Of a stretch of 64,000 nucleotides of DNA, positions 11,601-21,655 are shown piece by piece (the stretch's first letter is position 1; each line of letters starts with the position of its first letter). Source of the DNA: Anthostomella pinea (taxonomy: Eukaryota; Ascomycota; Sordariomycetes; Xylariales; Xylariaceae); assembly GCA_963556695.1 (NCBI GenBank), contig CAUWAG010000018.1, positions 3,844,001-3,908,000 of the forward strand. The letters run 5' to 3'. The notes beneath the pieces were generated by a model. The model saw nothing but the letters and a program-made list of their open reading frames with translations. It had not been told where the DNA came from and did no database searches. The translations under genes and the position numbers were made by a program.

Positions 11601-14600
11601 GATCCATTAGGTCGATCTCATCAAGAGAGCGGAAAAGGCCCCCATGTCGGACATTTTACCGTGGGGTACTCGGGGTATCACGACACGGCGTCCCGGATCT
11701 GAAAGTCCGGAACCGGCGATGAGGATACAAGGCCGAGGAGGAGCTGATTGAGCTCGCTTGCGCCGTGCATGTGAGATAGCGAATATAGCCACCCTCCGAT
11801 AAGACTGCCTATTGCCCATTTCGATAGGAACGGTGTGGCCTTCGGGAGTTCGTTTCGTCCTGTCGATTGACTTGGGCTGGTCTCCTCAACCGCATGCGCG
11901 TCATGATTTAGGGAGTAATATTCCCACCGCCGTTGGATGACCTCAGACCGGTGATGATGGCAGATGATGAATAATCTATCATCGAAAAGCATCTCCTCGA
12001 TCTCCTAAATGAGATTACAGTCAACCCCGTGAGCTTATGTGAGATTGAGGCGCTTCTTGCAGCTTACATCGCCGAAGCGACTCTTTCGGAGGCAATAGAT
12101 AGTCCAGACTCCGAAAAACGCAGATACCTCCCAACATGGCGTTGATGGTTGTGAAACTTACCTTGAGAGCGACTTACGAGATACATCTACATTGAAAGAG
12201 TCTTTAAATGTTTCCCCGATGATTGACGATTGCACCAATGAAGGGGAAGTCGTACTATGGCCGCTCCTACGGCGACCTCTGCATCGATTAGGTACTCCGA
12301 TGCTTGTTTCAACATGAGATTGGGGAAGGACATGCCACATGTGTTCGAGCTGCATGAGTACCATACTGATTGATCAGTCAGCGGCACGGCCGGTGACTGC
12401 TCAACCGGGTCGCAGACAGCGAGGATGATGACGGGAGCCGGATGGTTCAAATACAGCAACACTTCCCTATAGGTTTCTCTGACACTGATCGTGCCGGCTT
12501 ACACAATCACAAGCCATGCGGCGACCAACCCCATCAATCACGCATGCCAATGCTGTCAAGTCGGCGGACTACTCAGTCTCGAAGCCGTGACGACGCACCC
12601 GAGGGCGAATGTCCTGCCAAAAAGGGAGTCTGGCCGACTCCATGTCTTCCACGCTGGCTGCCAGACTGTCAGTGCCACGCTGCAAGCTGCGACATGAGCA
12701 AGGGTCCACACGAGGAACATTCTCTCCATTTCTCGAGTTATGTGCGCATTCACACACCATCACACGCCATGTATCGCATGTGAAGTAGAGTTGTTGTATC
12801 TTTCACCGCCCAGCATTGACGCCCAATGCACGACAGGGGGGGCGAGACCCTGCGCTATAACAGCCGGGCCTCATCACAAAAATCTACGACGTCCATCTCA
12901 TCACGCACATGGAGATGCCACTACTAGGCAGGAGTTCACGCCCAGGCCATGGCTGTCCGTTGATGAACGAGAAGCATGTGCGTCGAAAGAGCCGGCAGGA
13001 TCTTGCACCTGTCCTGTCCTCCGCTTTGCTGCGAGATCGCAATTCCTGTCATATATGACAGCTCTAACCGCCCGTCCAGACCACTAACTTAGGGCCGTCC
13101 ACGGTGATGGGCTTCGGCACCGACGCTGATTCGTCACGCTGTCTTCTTGCTCTCCTAGCTCTCCTATCGAGCACTCCTATCAGCGCGAGCACCAAGTTGC
13201 TGCTAATGCGATGCGCTGCATGCCGAATCACCTCTCCAACAGCACGCACTCGCCTTCATTCGCAGCAAGCACCTGCTTTCCCACCGGCGTCCAGTCGAGC
13301 GTCTGTGGACGGACGACCATTCGCAGAGTGATATTCCAGAAAATGGCGTTGGCCAGCTGGTTGGCTGGCTGGCTGGCGGACGCATCGGGATTCGGGGTAC
13401 ATATCACGTCCCTCAATTCGCCCCAATGACCGTGTGCCAATTGGCAAGGACCCTGCGTGCGCTCCTCGGCCTCGTCGTGCATTGCATGCTGCATGTACCT
13501 AGGTGATGTATGGATGCCGCCGGTAGGGTACGGAGGAGGGGGGTCGCCTAGATATCTCCGGCTGATCGAACCCAACGTGTTGCGCCTTCTATGGCTTCTT
13601 CTTCTGCTACTTCGCTTCTACTTACTTCTGCGAGTGATTGTGCTTGAGGTGAGTATCGACTATGGTACTGTAACCTCGTACTGGTAAGTGCCTGGATCAG
13701 TGCCCGAGTCGCAGCCAGTGGCGGCCAGGACTCGTCGTCGCTTAAATCCGACAGTGTGATGTGACGAGATTTGCTGACGTGCTGCCGTAGTGTAGTCTAC
13801 CGGCCGATCCCCTTCCATAGAGTGCACAACTCGGATCACGAATGAACGACCCGGCACACTGCTTTCATGTTAGAGGCTTAATTATATGATCGCTTTCGTA
13901 TAACTGCGAGGCGAGACGTGTTTCGCTTCAGTAGCTAGAATCAACTAGGAGTCATCGTGGTGGCCATGATCACAAAAATATCGTCATTATCATCAAGCAG
14001 CTAGTCATATCAGAGCTATATTCACCTGTCATAAGCCACTCGCCTTGACCAACTGCTGGAAACCAAGTAGTCTACACTAGAAACGACAAGACTTGGCGCA
14101 AGGGGCATTGCCGAACAGACGGTGGTCGGGCTTGGTAGCTACATTTTCACACTCACTCGGTAGAGATCTGCGTGACGTCGGTCTGGATGTCAGACTCAAC
14201 TACAGACGCAGTCGACAAGATTGTCATATGAGAGTCCTGTAACTGATATGTATTTAGTCGTCACAACAATGTTTTCTTCTGTCTGAGTGTTTCAAGCTTT
14301 GATTCTCATCAGAAAGGACGCCTGCCGTGATTTCCACATTTCCTGGTACGTCCTCGCACCCAATAGCGGTGCAATACTACATTCGAACGTAAGTGAAGGC
14401 AAACGTGTATATTGAGGGAGAGCGTAGGGATCACGTGGCAACACCAATGCAGCGTCTCGCAGATAGTAGGAGGTACCATCGAAGGAGCAAGACACACCCC
14501 TTTAACCATTTCATACCGTCTTGTGCTCAGCTACATGTTTAGCTTATGACTTTCTCAAATTCACAACATTAGGCATAACATAACGACTCTGGAAAGAATC

Positions 14601-15874
14601 ATCCTCGTGGGATACATCGTGTCAGGAGTGGGCAGAACACTTGAGCCTGCTATCCTCATTGCTAAAACGATACGAGTACACAGGGGTAATAGCTAAGCCG
14701 TTTCCTAGAACAATCATTAGGTCAAGCAAACAACAGCTTCAATCAGCTTGGAACCTGGACTTCGTAGCTTATCAATGCCCCCGAGGCAATTTAACAGCAC
14801 TGTGTCTAGTCCTAATAGTTTGGTTTTACATAAAGTACTACTGCTCCAGAGATGAACGCTGATGAAAATGCCTAATCCTGTTACCTACCTATACGAGACC
14901 TAGCCATACGACTGATGCCGGTGGTGATCCTGCACGCCGAAGAGCAAGTATGCATATATCCCAGAAACCCCTCACGTCTAGTTACTTTACTATCGTAGTC
15001 AATTGAAACAAGGTCGTTACGAAGCTGACATATACGGACGTTTGACCGTTCTTGTTCACCTCGTGAGACAGTGAGGTGTGGCGTGGCACTCATGTATGAA
15101 CGCCATACACCCGTTGCAGACCTATTCAACCTCGGAGAGATAGGTGCGGGAAGCTTTTCCCATTGTAGACAGTCATTTTGGTGTGTCGCTGGTGGCCCAT
15201 CTTATCTCTGAACAAATTCCCTCCGGGTGTCCATGGGGCAACCAAAGATTCATCCCCTAGCGTTCCTTCACCCACCCAACAATCAATCCATCTGCCTTTC
15301 TTGCACAAACCACTCGGAATTGAGAACCGAAACTTTCACTGTAAGCCCATGCTCACCTTGATTGAACCACGTCGTCTCTCGGCGGCTAATTCCACGTCTA
15401 GCCACTAACATTACCATCGGCTCTGCTCCTCTCACACTCTACCAACCCGTGCGTCATCATCACGAATCACCTCATCCCACAATGGCTTCGACAGCAAAGA
15501 AACTCGGCTATCTTGCCCGAGTGACCGCCGTCGTATCGGATTTCTGCCGCGAACTCGACATTGTCACCGCCAATGGCACGCCTTGCGCAGTCGTCCGCGG
15601 TGCCATACAGCCTGCCGACATCGTGCTCGTATTCAACACCGACACAATCATCCCAACCGCCGCAAACGAGCTGGTCCTGAACCCTAAGATCAACCGGCCC
15701 ATATGCACGTCGTCACGCTCGATAGCGTCGAGGGTGTTAGGATCAAGCTAGTCATGGTGTAGGGAACGCTCTCCGCTGCTCTAGCTATCAAACTGGAGCT
15801 CTATCGTAAGCTACACGACGAAGTTTACCAGAACGTCTCCCAAGACCAAGGCATTAGCTCCGACGTGGCCATGG

Positions 15875-15888
15875 GATCCTCCCCTGTG
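15875..15888. repeat. Target-site duplication, left copy
   Basis: The 14-bp sequence GATCCTCCCCTGTG occurs immediately before the TTTG tail of the SINE and is repeated exactly at 16457-16470. An exact 14-bp duplication is typical of target-primed reverse transcription by LINE machinery. Confidence 0.9.
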
Positions 15889-16456
15889 TTTGTTTGTTTG
15901 TTTGTTTGTTTTGTATTTAACGTGGGGGGTAGCTCCTCAGTAGTGCAAACCACGCCTCCCAGAGCCATTGCATCGCAAGGTTGTAGAGGTGTCAAATTAG
16001 ATACATTCAGATCCGCGCACGAGCCTATCCTCGCTGTAGCGGTACCAATCTGGAGTGTTCAGATGGTTTTAGTCAATACCCAAGCACGATTCCGTCAGAA
16101 AAACCTCCTATCTAGTGACAAAGCGACCCAGTGAACCTCAGTTCTCTGGTGTACATATCGTTCCAGTAGCCGTTCGATATATGTCGCATTGGTGGGTGGA
16201 GTAGGTGTTTGTTATCTGCTGGCGAGGGAAACCACAAGGGGGAAAACCTCGCAGGAGTGGGTATTGTGGAGACAAGCTGCTTGGCTATCGGGCTCTGCGA
16301 TAAAATGGGGCCTCTCCACTGTCGTGTGCTGGTTATCGACTCGCACAAGCCGGGTCAGAAAGGGGGCCATAGCAGGATTCGAACCCACTTGTTCTCGTCG
16401 CCCACCGCACAAACGAGAACACAACCAGGCGCATTTGACCATTGCGCCATACGGCC
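15889..16456 (-). mobile_element. tRNA-derived SINE with LINE-type 3' tail
   Basis: This 568-bp element lies in minus orientation between two exact 14-bp duplications. Its 5' end (high coordinates) is a tRNA-like head with Pol III A and B boxes. A body of about 315 bp is unrelated to anything else recognised here. Its 3' region of about 155 bp (15889-16045) closely matches the 3' end of the LINE at 25793-25943. It ends in (CAAA)n on its own strand, seen as TTTG repeats on the plus strand. Head, body, partner-LINE tail and microsatellite end are the standard SINE plan. The LINE presumably supplied the reverse transcriptase. The element has no coding capacity and the duplications are undecayed, so insertion looks fairly recent. 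Confidence 0.9.
16361..16456 (-). ncRNA. tRNA-like head of the SINE with internal Pol III promoter
   Basis: On the minus strand the A box TGGCGCAATGG (16439-16449) and the B box GGTTCGAATCC (16375-16385) match Pol III internal promoter consensus. The ends pair as an acceptor stem (GGCCGTA with TATGGCC, one G-U), a GCGC/GCGC D stem is present, and GTGGG/CCTGC forms a T stem. The anticodon and variable region is instead one long hairpin, GTTCTCGT...ACGAGAAC (8 bp with a 14-nt loop). It is tRNA-related but probably not a functional tRNA. Confidence 0.8.
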
Positions 16457-16470
16457 GATCCTCCCCTGTG
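16457..16470. repeat. Target-site duplication, right copy
   Basis: An exact repeat of the 14 bp at 15875-15888, directly abutting the GGCC that starts the tRNA-like head. Confidence 0.9.
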
Positions 16471-18029
16471 GAGGAGAGCTTGGGACTGCGAGCCTGGACG
16501 CAGAAGGTCGCACACGAGATCGTTTATGACCGACCGGATTTCGTTCCCCTCACTCTGATACCGGACATCGGTAAATCCACTGAGGTCTTCTACAATGCTG
16601 TGAACTATAACCTCGACTTCCAAGTCACCGCGCAGCCGATGGGCCAGCCTATGGCCGTGTAGTACCTGAAGAGAGACTCAAGTTTCGCCGGAGCTATTGA
16701 ACACCGCGATACCGGGCGTAAGCACAGACATCGTGGAAGAGTGGGTGTATGCGGCGAGAAGCGGGATTTTGAGGAGATGTTTTCGAATCACTACTGGCGA
16801 TCGGTGCTCACCACTGACCTGATTGGCAAGCTATCGAACTTCGACCGCAACATCGTGCTCCAGGGATACCAGTGCGAGAGACTCGTTGGCATCCGAAAAC
16901 GACCAGTCTACAGCTTCGTAGTGACCACCATCTGGGATCTCGACACTCAGCTGCGCTGGAAGCAGGAAAATACGATCCAACGACTGGCCCAATGGGGTCT
17001 CCAGGCTCCTCGTATGCTCGGCAGGACCACGCTCTGGGACATCGGGGCGGAATTAGCAAGAGCGAAGTATAACACAGACGGCGCGACAGGTCTGATCTTC
17101 GAGAGCACTGGCGGCGAAATCATCTTTTCCCAGCAGTGAATAGTGAGTTCAAGCAATGGACAGCCCTGCTTGGCCGTTCACAGCTGACACTTTACGATCA
17201 TAACTTTCCAAAGTTGGTCGGGGATTGCCGCAACCCGACGCCTCACGGCGTTATCGATTGTCTAGTAAAACTCCCAAGCTCTTACGCCGACGTGTTCATT
17301 CTCTGACGACACCTGCACTGTGTGGCATATCGTGGTCGCAAACGTTGCGTAGAAGCCGCTGCAGCAGCAGACGAAAGTGCGCAACAGATAATCCGTGAGT
17401 TCATCAAATACATGCTTAATCCTGTCTGATGGTATCTGACCATATCCCGAGGCTGAGAACATGAAGCATCCTTGACAGAATCTCTTTCGGAACCGTTGTG
17501 TATCCTGCCATATAACGGTAGCTTCAACCATACCTACCCGCCACAGGTAGCGAACACCATGGACCGATGGATATATTCATTAGGGCTATTACAGTGCGTA
17601 CTAGCCTATGAAAAGGTCTCATACCCATAGCTCATCACGACCCTCGGTACATCTCCGTCCCTTCCTCCTATACACCCTGTGACTCGTCGGGCTCGATCAT
17701 GGCAACAGCCAGCGTAAGCTTCTCCGATTGATTGAAGAACGGGCTCGACTAATCCAAGGCAGAGAGCTAAGTGAAAGGCAGCTCGTCCTGGCGTTTCCCG
17801 CTTCAGATGATGATATTTGGGGATAAAAAGGGGATAAAAAGGGGATGGAGAGAGCAGACGAGCATTGCTGTCTGTCAGCACCTTGTGATCGGATGTTGGT
17901 ACAGAGTAATAATTCATTTCGTTTTTCCTGAGGTCGTGTCTTGGATCTCGTATCCCCAGGGGGCTATCGTCTTCGTCAATTTTTGGTAGGTGCTGCGAAC
18001 TCATCCCTCCCTCCTACTATATCCCTTGA

Positions 18030-18443
18030 CACTCGAGCGTGATCTCGATGGGGTACTACAATGGAAATGGAAGTCCCAATGCCCGGACTATACATATGGA
18101 CCCGAACAGGCACATGGAACAGGGCATGCACATCACGGAAAATTCGGTATACCTGGCTCTGTCGCGACGGCTGTGGGCTTACGTGTTCGAGCGGCCACAC
18201 GACGAAGTATCTGCTTCGACGAGCGGCGTGGCGGCGGCGGTCACGAGGAGCGCCTTCCCGATCCCGAACCCGACCCCGAAAACCTTGTCGAAGGCATGAT
18301 GTCGCTACCCAGACCCTTCAGCGCATTTCATCAGGCTGCGCGACTCACGCAAGGCTGAGACTATCAGGGCTGAGTGGAGTAAGGTCGCGCAGCTGCTTGA
18401 CGAGGACGGTCAGTGGGTGAAGGTGCCGAAGGGTCTGAGCTAG
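18030..18443 (+). pseudogene. Cytochrome P450 C-terminal relic
   Basis: Only the end of a P450 remains, spread over shifted frames. One frame carries GMHITENSVYLALSRRLWAY, the helix following the haem loop in fungal P450s. Another carries DPENLVEGMMSLPRPFSA, the usual strand just after it. A third carries DSRKAETIRAEW and ends VPKGLS at the TAG (18441-18443). The haem-binding FGxGRRxCxG motif is destroyed: the residues before GMH read PNRHMEQ with no cysteine. Nothing upstream resembles the rest of the enzyme. The relic sits 0.6 kb from the UbiA prenyltransferase end, suggesting membership of a former biosynthetic cluster. Confidence 0.72.
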
Positions 18444-19035
18444 GGAGATGAGTAGCCGCAGCTTTCGGATTAAATGGAGATGGTGCGATGGACACTGCTG
18501 AGGGGACGGATAAAGTGGGCGATGTTGATTTGCCTTCCCACGGATGGCATTTCTTTCCCTTGCCATGGTACGCAAGTGTTACCGGTGCAAATATTTCAAA
18601 CCCGGCGTAAATTGCGTCCAAAGCGAGACCACCATGTCTGCGGCGGATATACCTACAACCTCATGCCTCCCTTTACTTTACCTCAAGGCCGAGTACACAA
18701 TATATGCCACCTCAACTTGGTATTCCACTTAGGCGTAGAAGTAGAAGAGTTTTGGTGCTTAAGAACGTCGCTAAGTCTTGCAGAGGAGTGCTTAGACCAA
18801 CACACGTTCACTACGTGAAGCTATAAGATGACTTGGGCTGTATGACTAGGGTTTTTGAGAGAGATTACTTATGATCATTGACTATGGAAACAGTCATCGG
18901 CCTACTCTTGTTAACTTATTTGCTTCCAGGGACTCCTCCGATACTGAACGGATGTATGGCGTCATGTATGCCAGGACAGGTCGCAGGTAAAGGACGCAAC
19001 CAGGCTCGTCTCAGCGTGAACCAGAACAATAAATA

Positions 19036-20062
19036 TCAAGAACAGAGATCACTGGTCTCCTCACGCCGTGCCACGAATTCCATCACTAGACCACACAGAA
19101 TGGCGGACCCTGTTAGCAAAAACCCCTGGGAGAACCACTTCCAACAACTAGCCGGGTCGTTCAGCTCGACGCTCATCACCATGGTAGCCACAGACCAGAG
19201 AGATCCGCCCACAGCAAACACATAGTACAGCAGTGACATGTGCCCATAGTATCCCGAGGCTACCAGTGAAGCGCTCATGCCAATGACAAGACACCAGAGG
19301 AACGCCCTGGAGTGGTTTTGAAACAGCACAGCGGTGCTCTTAACGCCCACCTTGACGTCATCGGCAAGATCCTGATGCGCGTAGATGGTGTCGAATATCA
19401 CCACCCACGAGATGGACGCTGTCAACAGACACAAGGTCGACGTATCCATCCATATCTTGGCGACCCCGAGGGCCGAACCCCCAACCAATATGCCCCAAGA
19501 AAGGCAAAATCCAAGAACCAACTGCGGGAAATAGCTGTGTCGTTTGGAAAAGGGGTAGTAGGCAGTGCCGGCGATGTTGGGAATCGCAGCTATGGCAGCC
19601 TCAGCCGGTAGAAGGAGCAAAAAGGCCGCAGCACCAAGTGCTTGCGTGATGGTGAAGAGCAGTGCAGCGGTCCGTGATACCGCTCCCCGCGGAATAGGGC
19701 GCGTGCGTGTGCGCTCGATGAGGGCGTCTATTGGGGCCTCGATGAGATCATTCCAGGCATGGCTGGCGTTGTTGCAAAAGAAACTGCCGCCGAGGAGGAC
19801 CAGGGAAACGCGTAGCACATGGAAGATGGGATACCCGTGGATGATGGCTGCGTGAAGAACGCCGAACATGTGCGGGAAGCATATGAGAAGAAGTGCGGCT
19901 GGCGGACAGACGGCAAAGCTGAACGTAGGGGATCCATGAGCTCGGAAGGAGATCAACCCAGCCTTTGACATGGTGGCCGCCATACTGCTGGGACATGGAA
20001 CTCGCTTTGGAAACGCCATTGCCAGGGATATCTGGCTGCTCTGTTGCTGGCGTTTTCTCCAT
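19036..20062 (-). CDS. UbiA-family prenyltransferase, probably frameshifted near its N-terminus
   Basis: An integral-membrane aromatic prenyltransferase of the UbiA superfamily, most like those of fungal meroterpenoid clusters; it would join a polyprenyl diphosphate to an aromatic acceptor. The first Asp-rich motif is NDLIEAPID and the second is YAHQDLADD, both in the expected order among about eight hydrophobic segments. The main frame is open from 20187 down to the stop, but its N-terminal part does not look like the family. The family-like start GWVDLLPSSWIPYVQLCRL lies in another frame (20062 to about 19910) and would join the main frame by a one- or two-base indel at about 19895-19915. 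No intron fits there. Either the gene is a recent pseudogene or there is a sequence error. Homologues are usually 310-340 residues. Confidence 0.82.
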
Positions 20063-20310
20063 TTACTCCTCGACTTGATATTGCCAAGGCTTAGGACTGA
20101 TGGAGCTAGCTCGGTTGAAGATATAATTACCTCGCTCAAGTCCCGAGTGATACGCGGTAGAAGCACTATTATGTAGAGAAGCATCATCTAGAGCAAATGT
20201 ACTGTCACGGTCTGCCTAGAACAGTTCGAGGGCTGTCATGCATGGCTGTGAGGTGACATGTGCCCTTGACCTTATCGTTCTGTTTGACACTGTTACAACT
20301 GGACACAGCT

Positions 20311-20343
20311 ACCAGAGTGACCAGAGTGACCAGAGTGACCAGA
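20311..20343. repeat. 9-bp minisatellite
   Basis: ACCAGAGTG is repeated three times exactly with a partial fourth copy, in the flank upstream of the prenyltransferase. Confidence 0.85.
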
Positions 20344-21655
20344 CAGCGAGTGGACGCCGAGCATGCATCCCGGTTCACCAATCTGGCCTGTGACTGAAGC
20401 AGCAACGGTGGTGGTCCGACTGCCTAACTCACTGAGCCGATCGATGATACAGAAGACCGAATTCCGTAGCCACAGCCAACGAAAGATACAAACCTTCGGG
20501 AGCACTGCGTCACCTGGATCCAACGATACTACTTCGCACCTCCTTGTGTGCCTCTTTTGACTGTACAGATACACGCACAGCCGCGAAGCGAAGCCGAACT
20601 GAGTGAAGTCGATGTTAGCTTCACCGCCTCGAAGGCAGACACGGTGCATGCAAGGCCTTGATTAAGGTCCAACACGTCGGCGCCCCTGACAATGTGGTGG
20701 CATTGCAGCAACGGCGGGCGGTAAAGTACTGTGCAGTTGGTGCAGGGGACCTTTCGACACGGCAGGCTGTGCGGGCCGCCCCCTTGCCCGATGGCCCAGT
20801 GAGGCACAGTACCTATGCACATAGGGGGATTCGGAGGCGGATCGGGTGGGGATATGAAGCACTTGGAATGCTGGGCTGCTAGACTGGGCCTTGGAGTCGT
20901 ATATAGGGCACCACTGGCACATGCAGAGTGTTGGCTCGTGACTGGAAGGCTTACAACACGGGAGCGTTGCATTGCATCTCGAGAGACAGGAGCGTCGCAT
21001 CCCCGACTTGACACTCAAACCAACAGCGTTGGGCCATCACCAAGGTAGAGAGAGGTGCTGCTGTATGCAGTGAGAAAACAGGGAAACCAAGAGTTAGCAT
21101 GATATGATTTTGTAAACGAGGTTGCAACGACGCCACCCACACTGACGAACATAAGATTGCAGTTGAGCTGGAGGGATTCGATACTGTTACTGCTGACAGT
21201 TCGGATCGCATTTACGTTTAGCCCCACGCCCCTCACGCCACGCCCCTATAATATCAGTTGGCAGACCACTTTATGCAACTGCAGAGCGGCCAAGGCTTGA
21301 CGTTGGAAGCGGGTGCAGCAAGCAGCACGTTGCAGGCAATGTGTGAGAAGGAGATGCACTTGGCTAGTCAAAAGTCGCTACGTAGTGCATGCCCTGAAAA
21401 TGCTTCGCAGGAGCTGGAGAGACACGTCGAACGCGCCATAGTCACCCGTGGCTACAGTGAGTAAACCAGTGTTATTTGACGAGTCATTCGTATGAATGTT
21501 CAAGGCGATGAGCTAATCAATGAATATGGATACGATCTTCGAGCAGGAGGTCGTGCCCGCATGGCCCCTAGGCAGGGTCAGGTACAGCCATAGTTATGCG
21601 CCGTCGAATCTAGGCTATGATACATCCACACATTCGTTGAGTCCGACGCGGAGTA
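20344..21655. other. Intergenic, no gene seen
   Basis: This lies between the prenyltransferase 5' end and the oxidoreductase 3' end. Short frames on both strands show no domain or exon structure. Confidence 0.5.

Larger units (their letters stand above)
7322..15481. other. Eight-kilobase gene desert
   Basis: No gene could be supported here. The 7.3-9.0 kb part looks like promoter or leader sequence of the neighbouring minus-strand gene, with pyrimidine-rich tracts. From about 9.8 to 15.4 kb the open frames are short, and TAG/CTA trinucleotides look frequent by eye. The longest frame (9778-10290, minus, 170 codons) shows no family resemblance. Old, mutated repeats are a reasonable inference but none is identifiable. 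Confidence 0.45.
15482..17139 (+). pseudogene. Decayed gene of unrecognised family, interrupted by a SINE
   Basis: A coding relic is traceable in pieces. From the ATG at 15482 a frame beginning MASTAKKLGYLARV runs to about 15700. A frameshift there leads into a frame that meets TAG at about 15757. Coding resumes to the target duplication at 15875-15888, then after the SINE from 16457 to TAG at 16660. The same frame continues open to the stop at 17139 (segment ending GGEIIFSQQ). Removing the SINE and one copy of the duplication keeps the flanking frame continuous, so insertion hit an existing coding region. Both internal stops are TAG, consistent with CAG-to-TAG change. I do not recognise the protein and assign no function. 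The relic would be at least about 330 residues. Confidence 0.6.

Noticed and set aside
15865..16134. Open frame across the SINE tail (starting MAMGSSPVFVCLFVC)
   Set aside because: It is a read-through of TTTG repeats and the LINE-derived tail, not a gene; the same artefact appears at 25790-25946.
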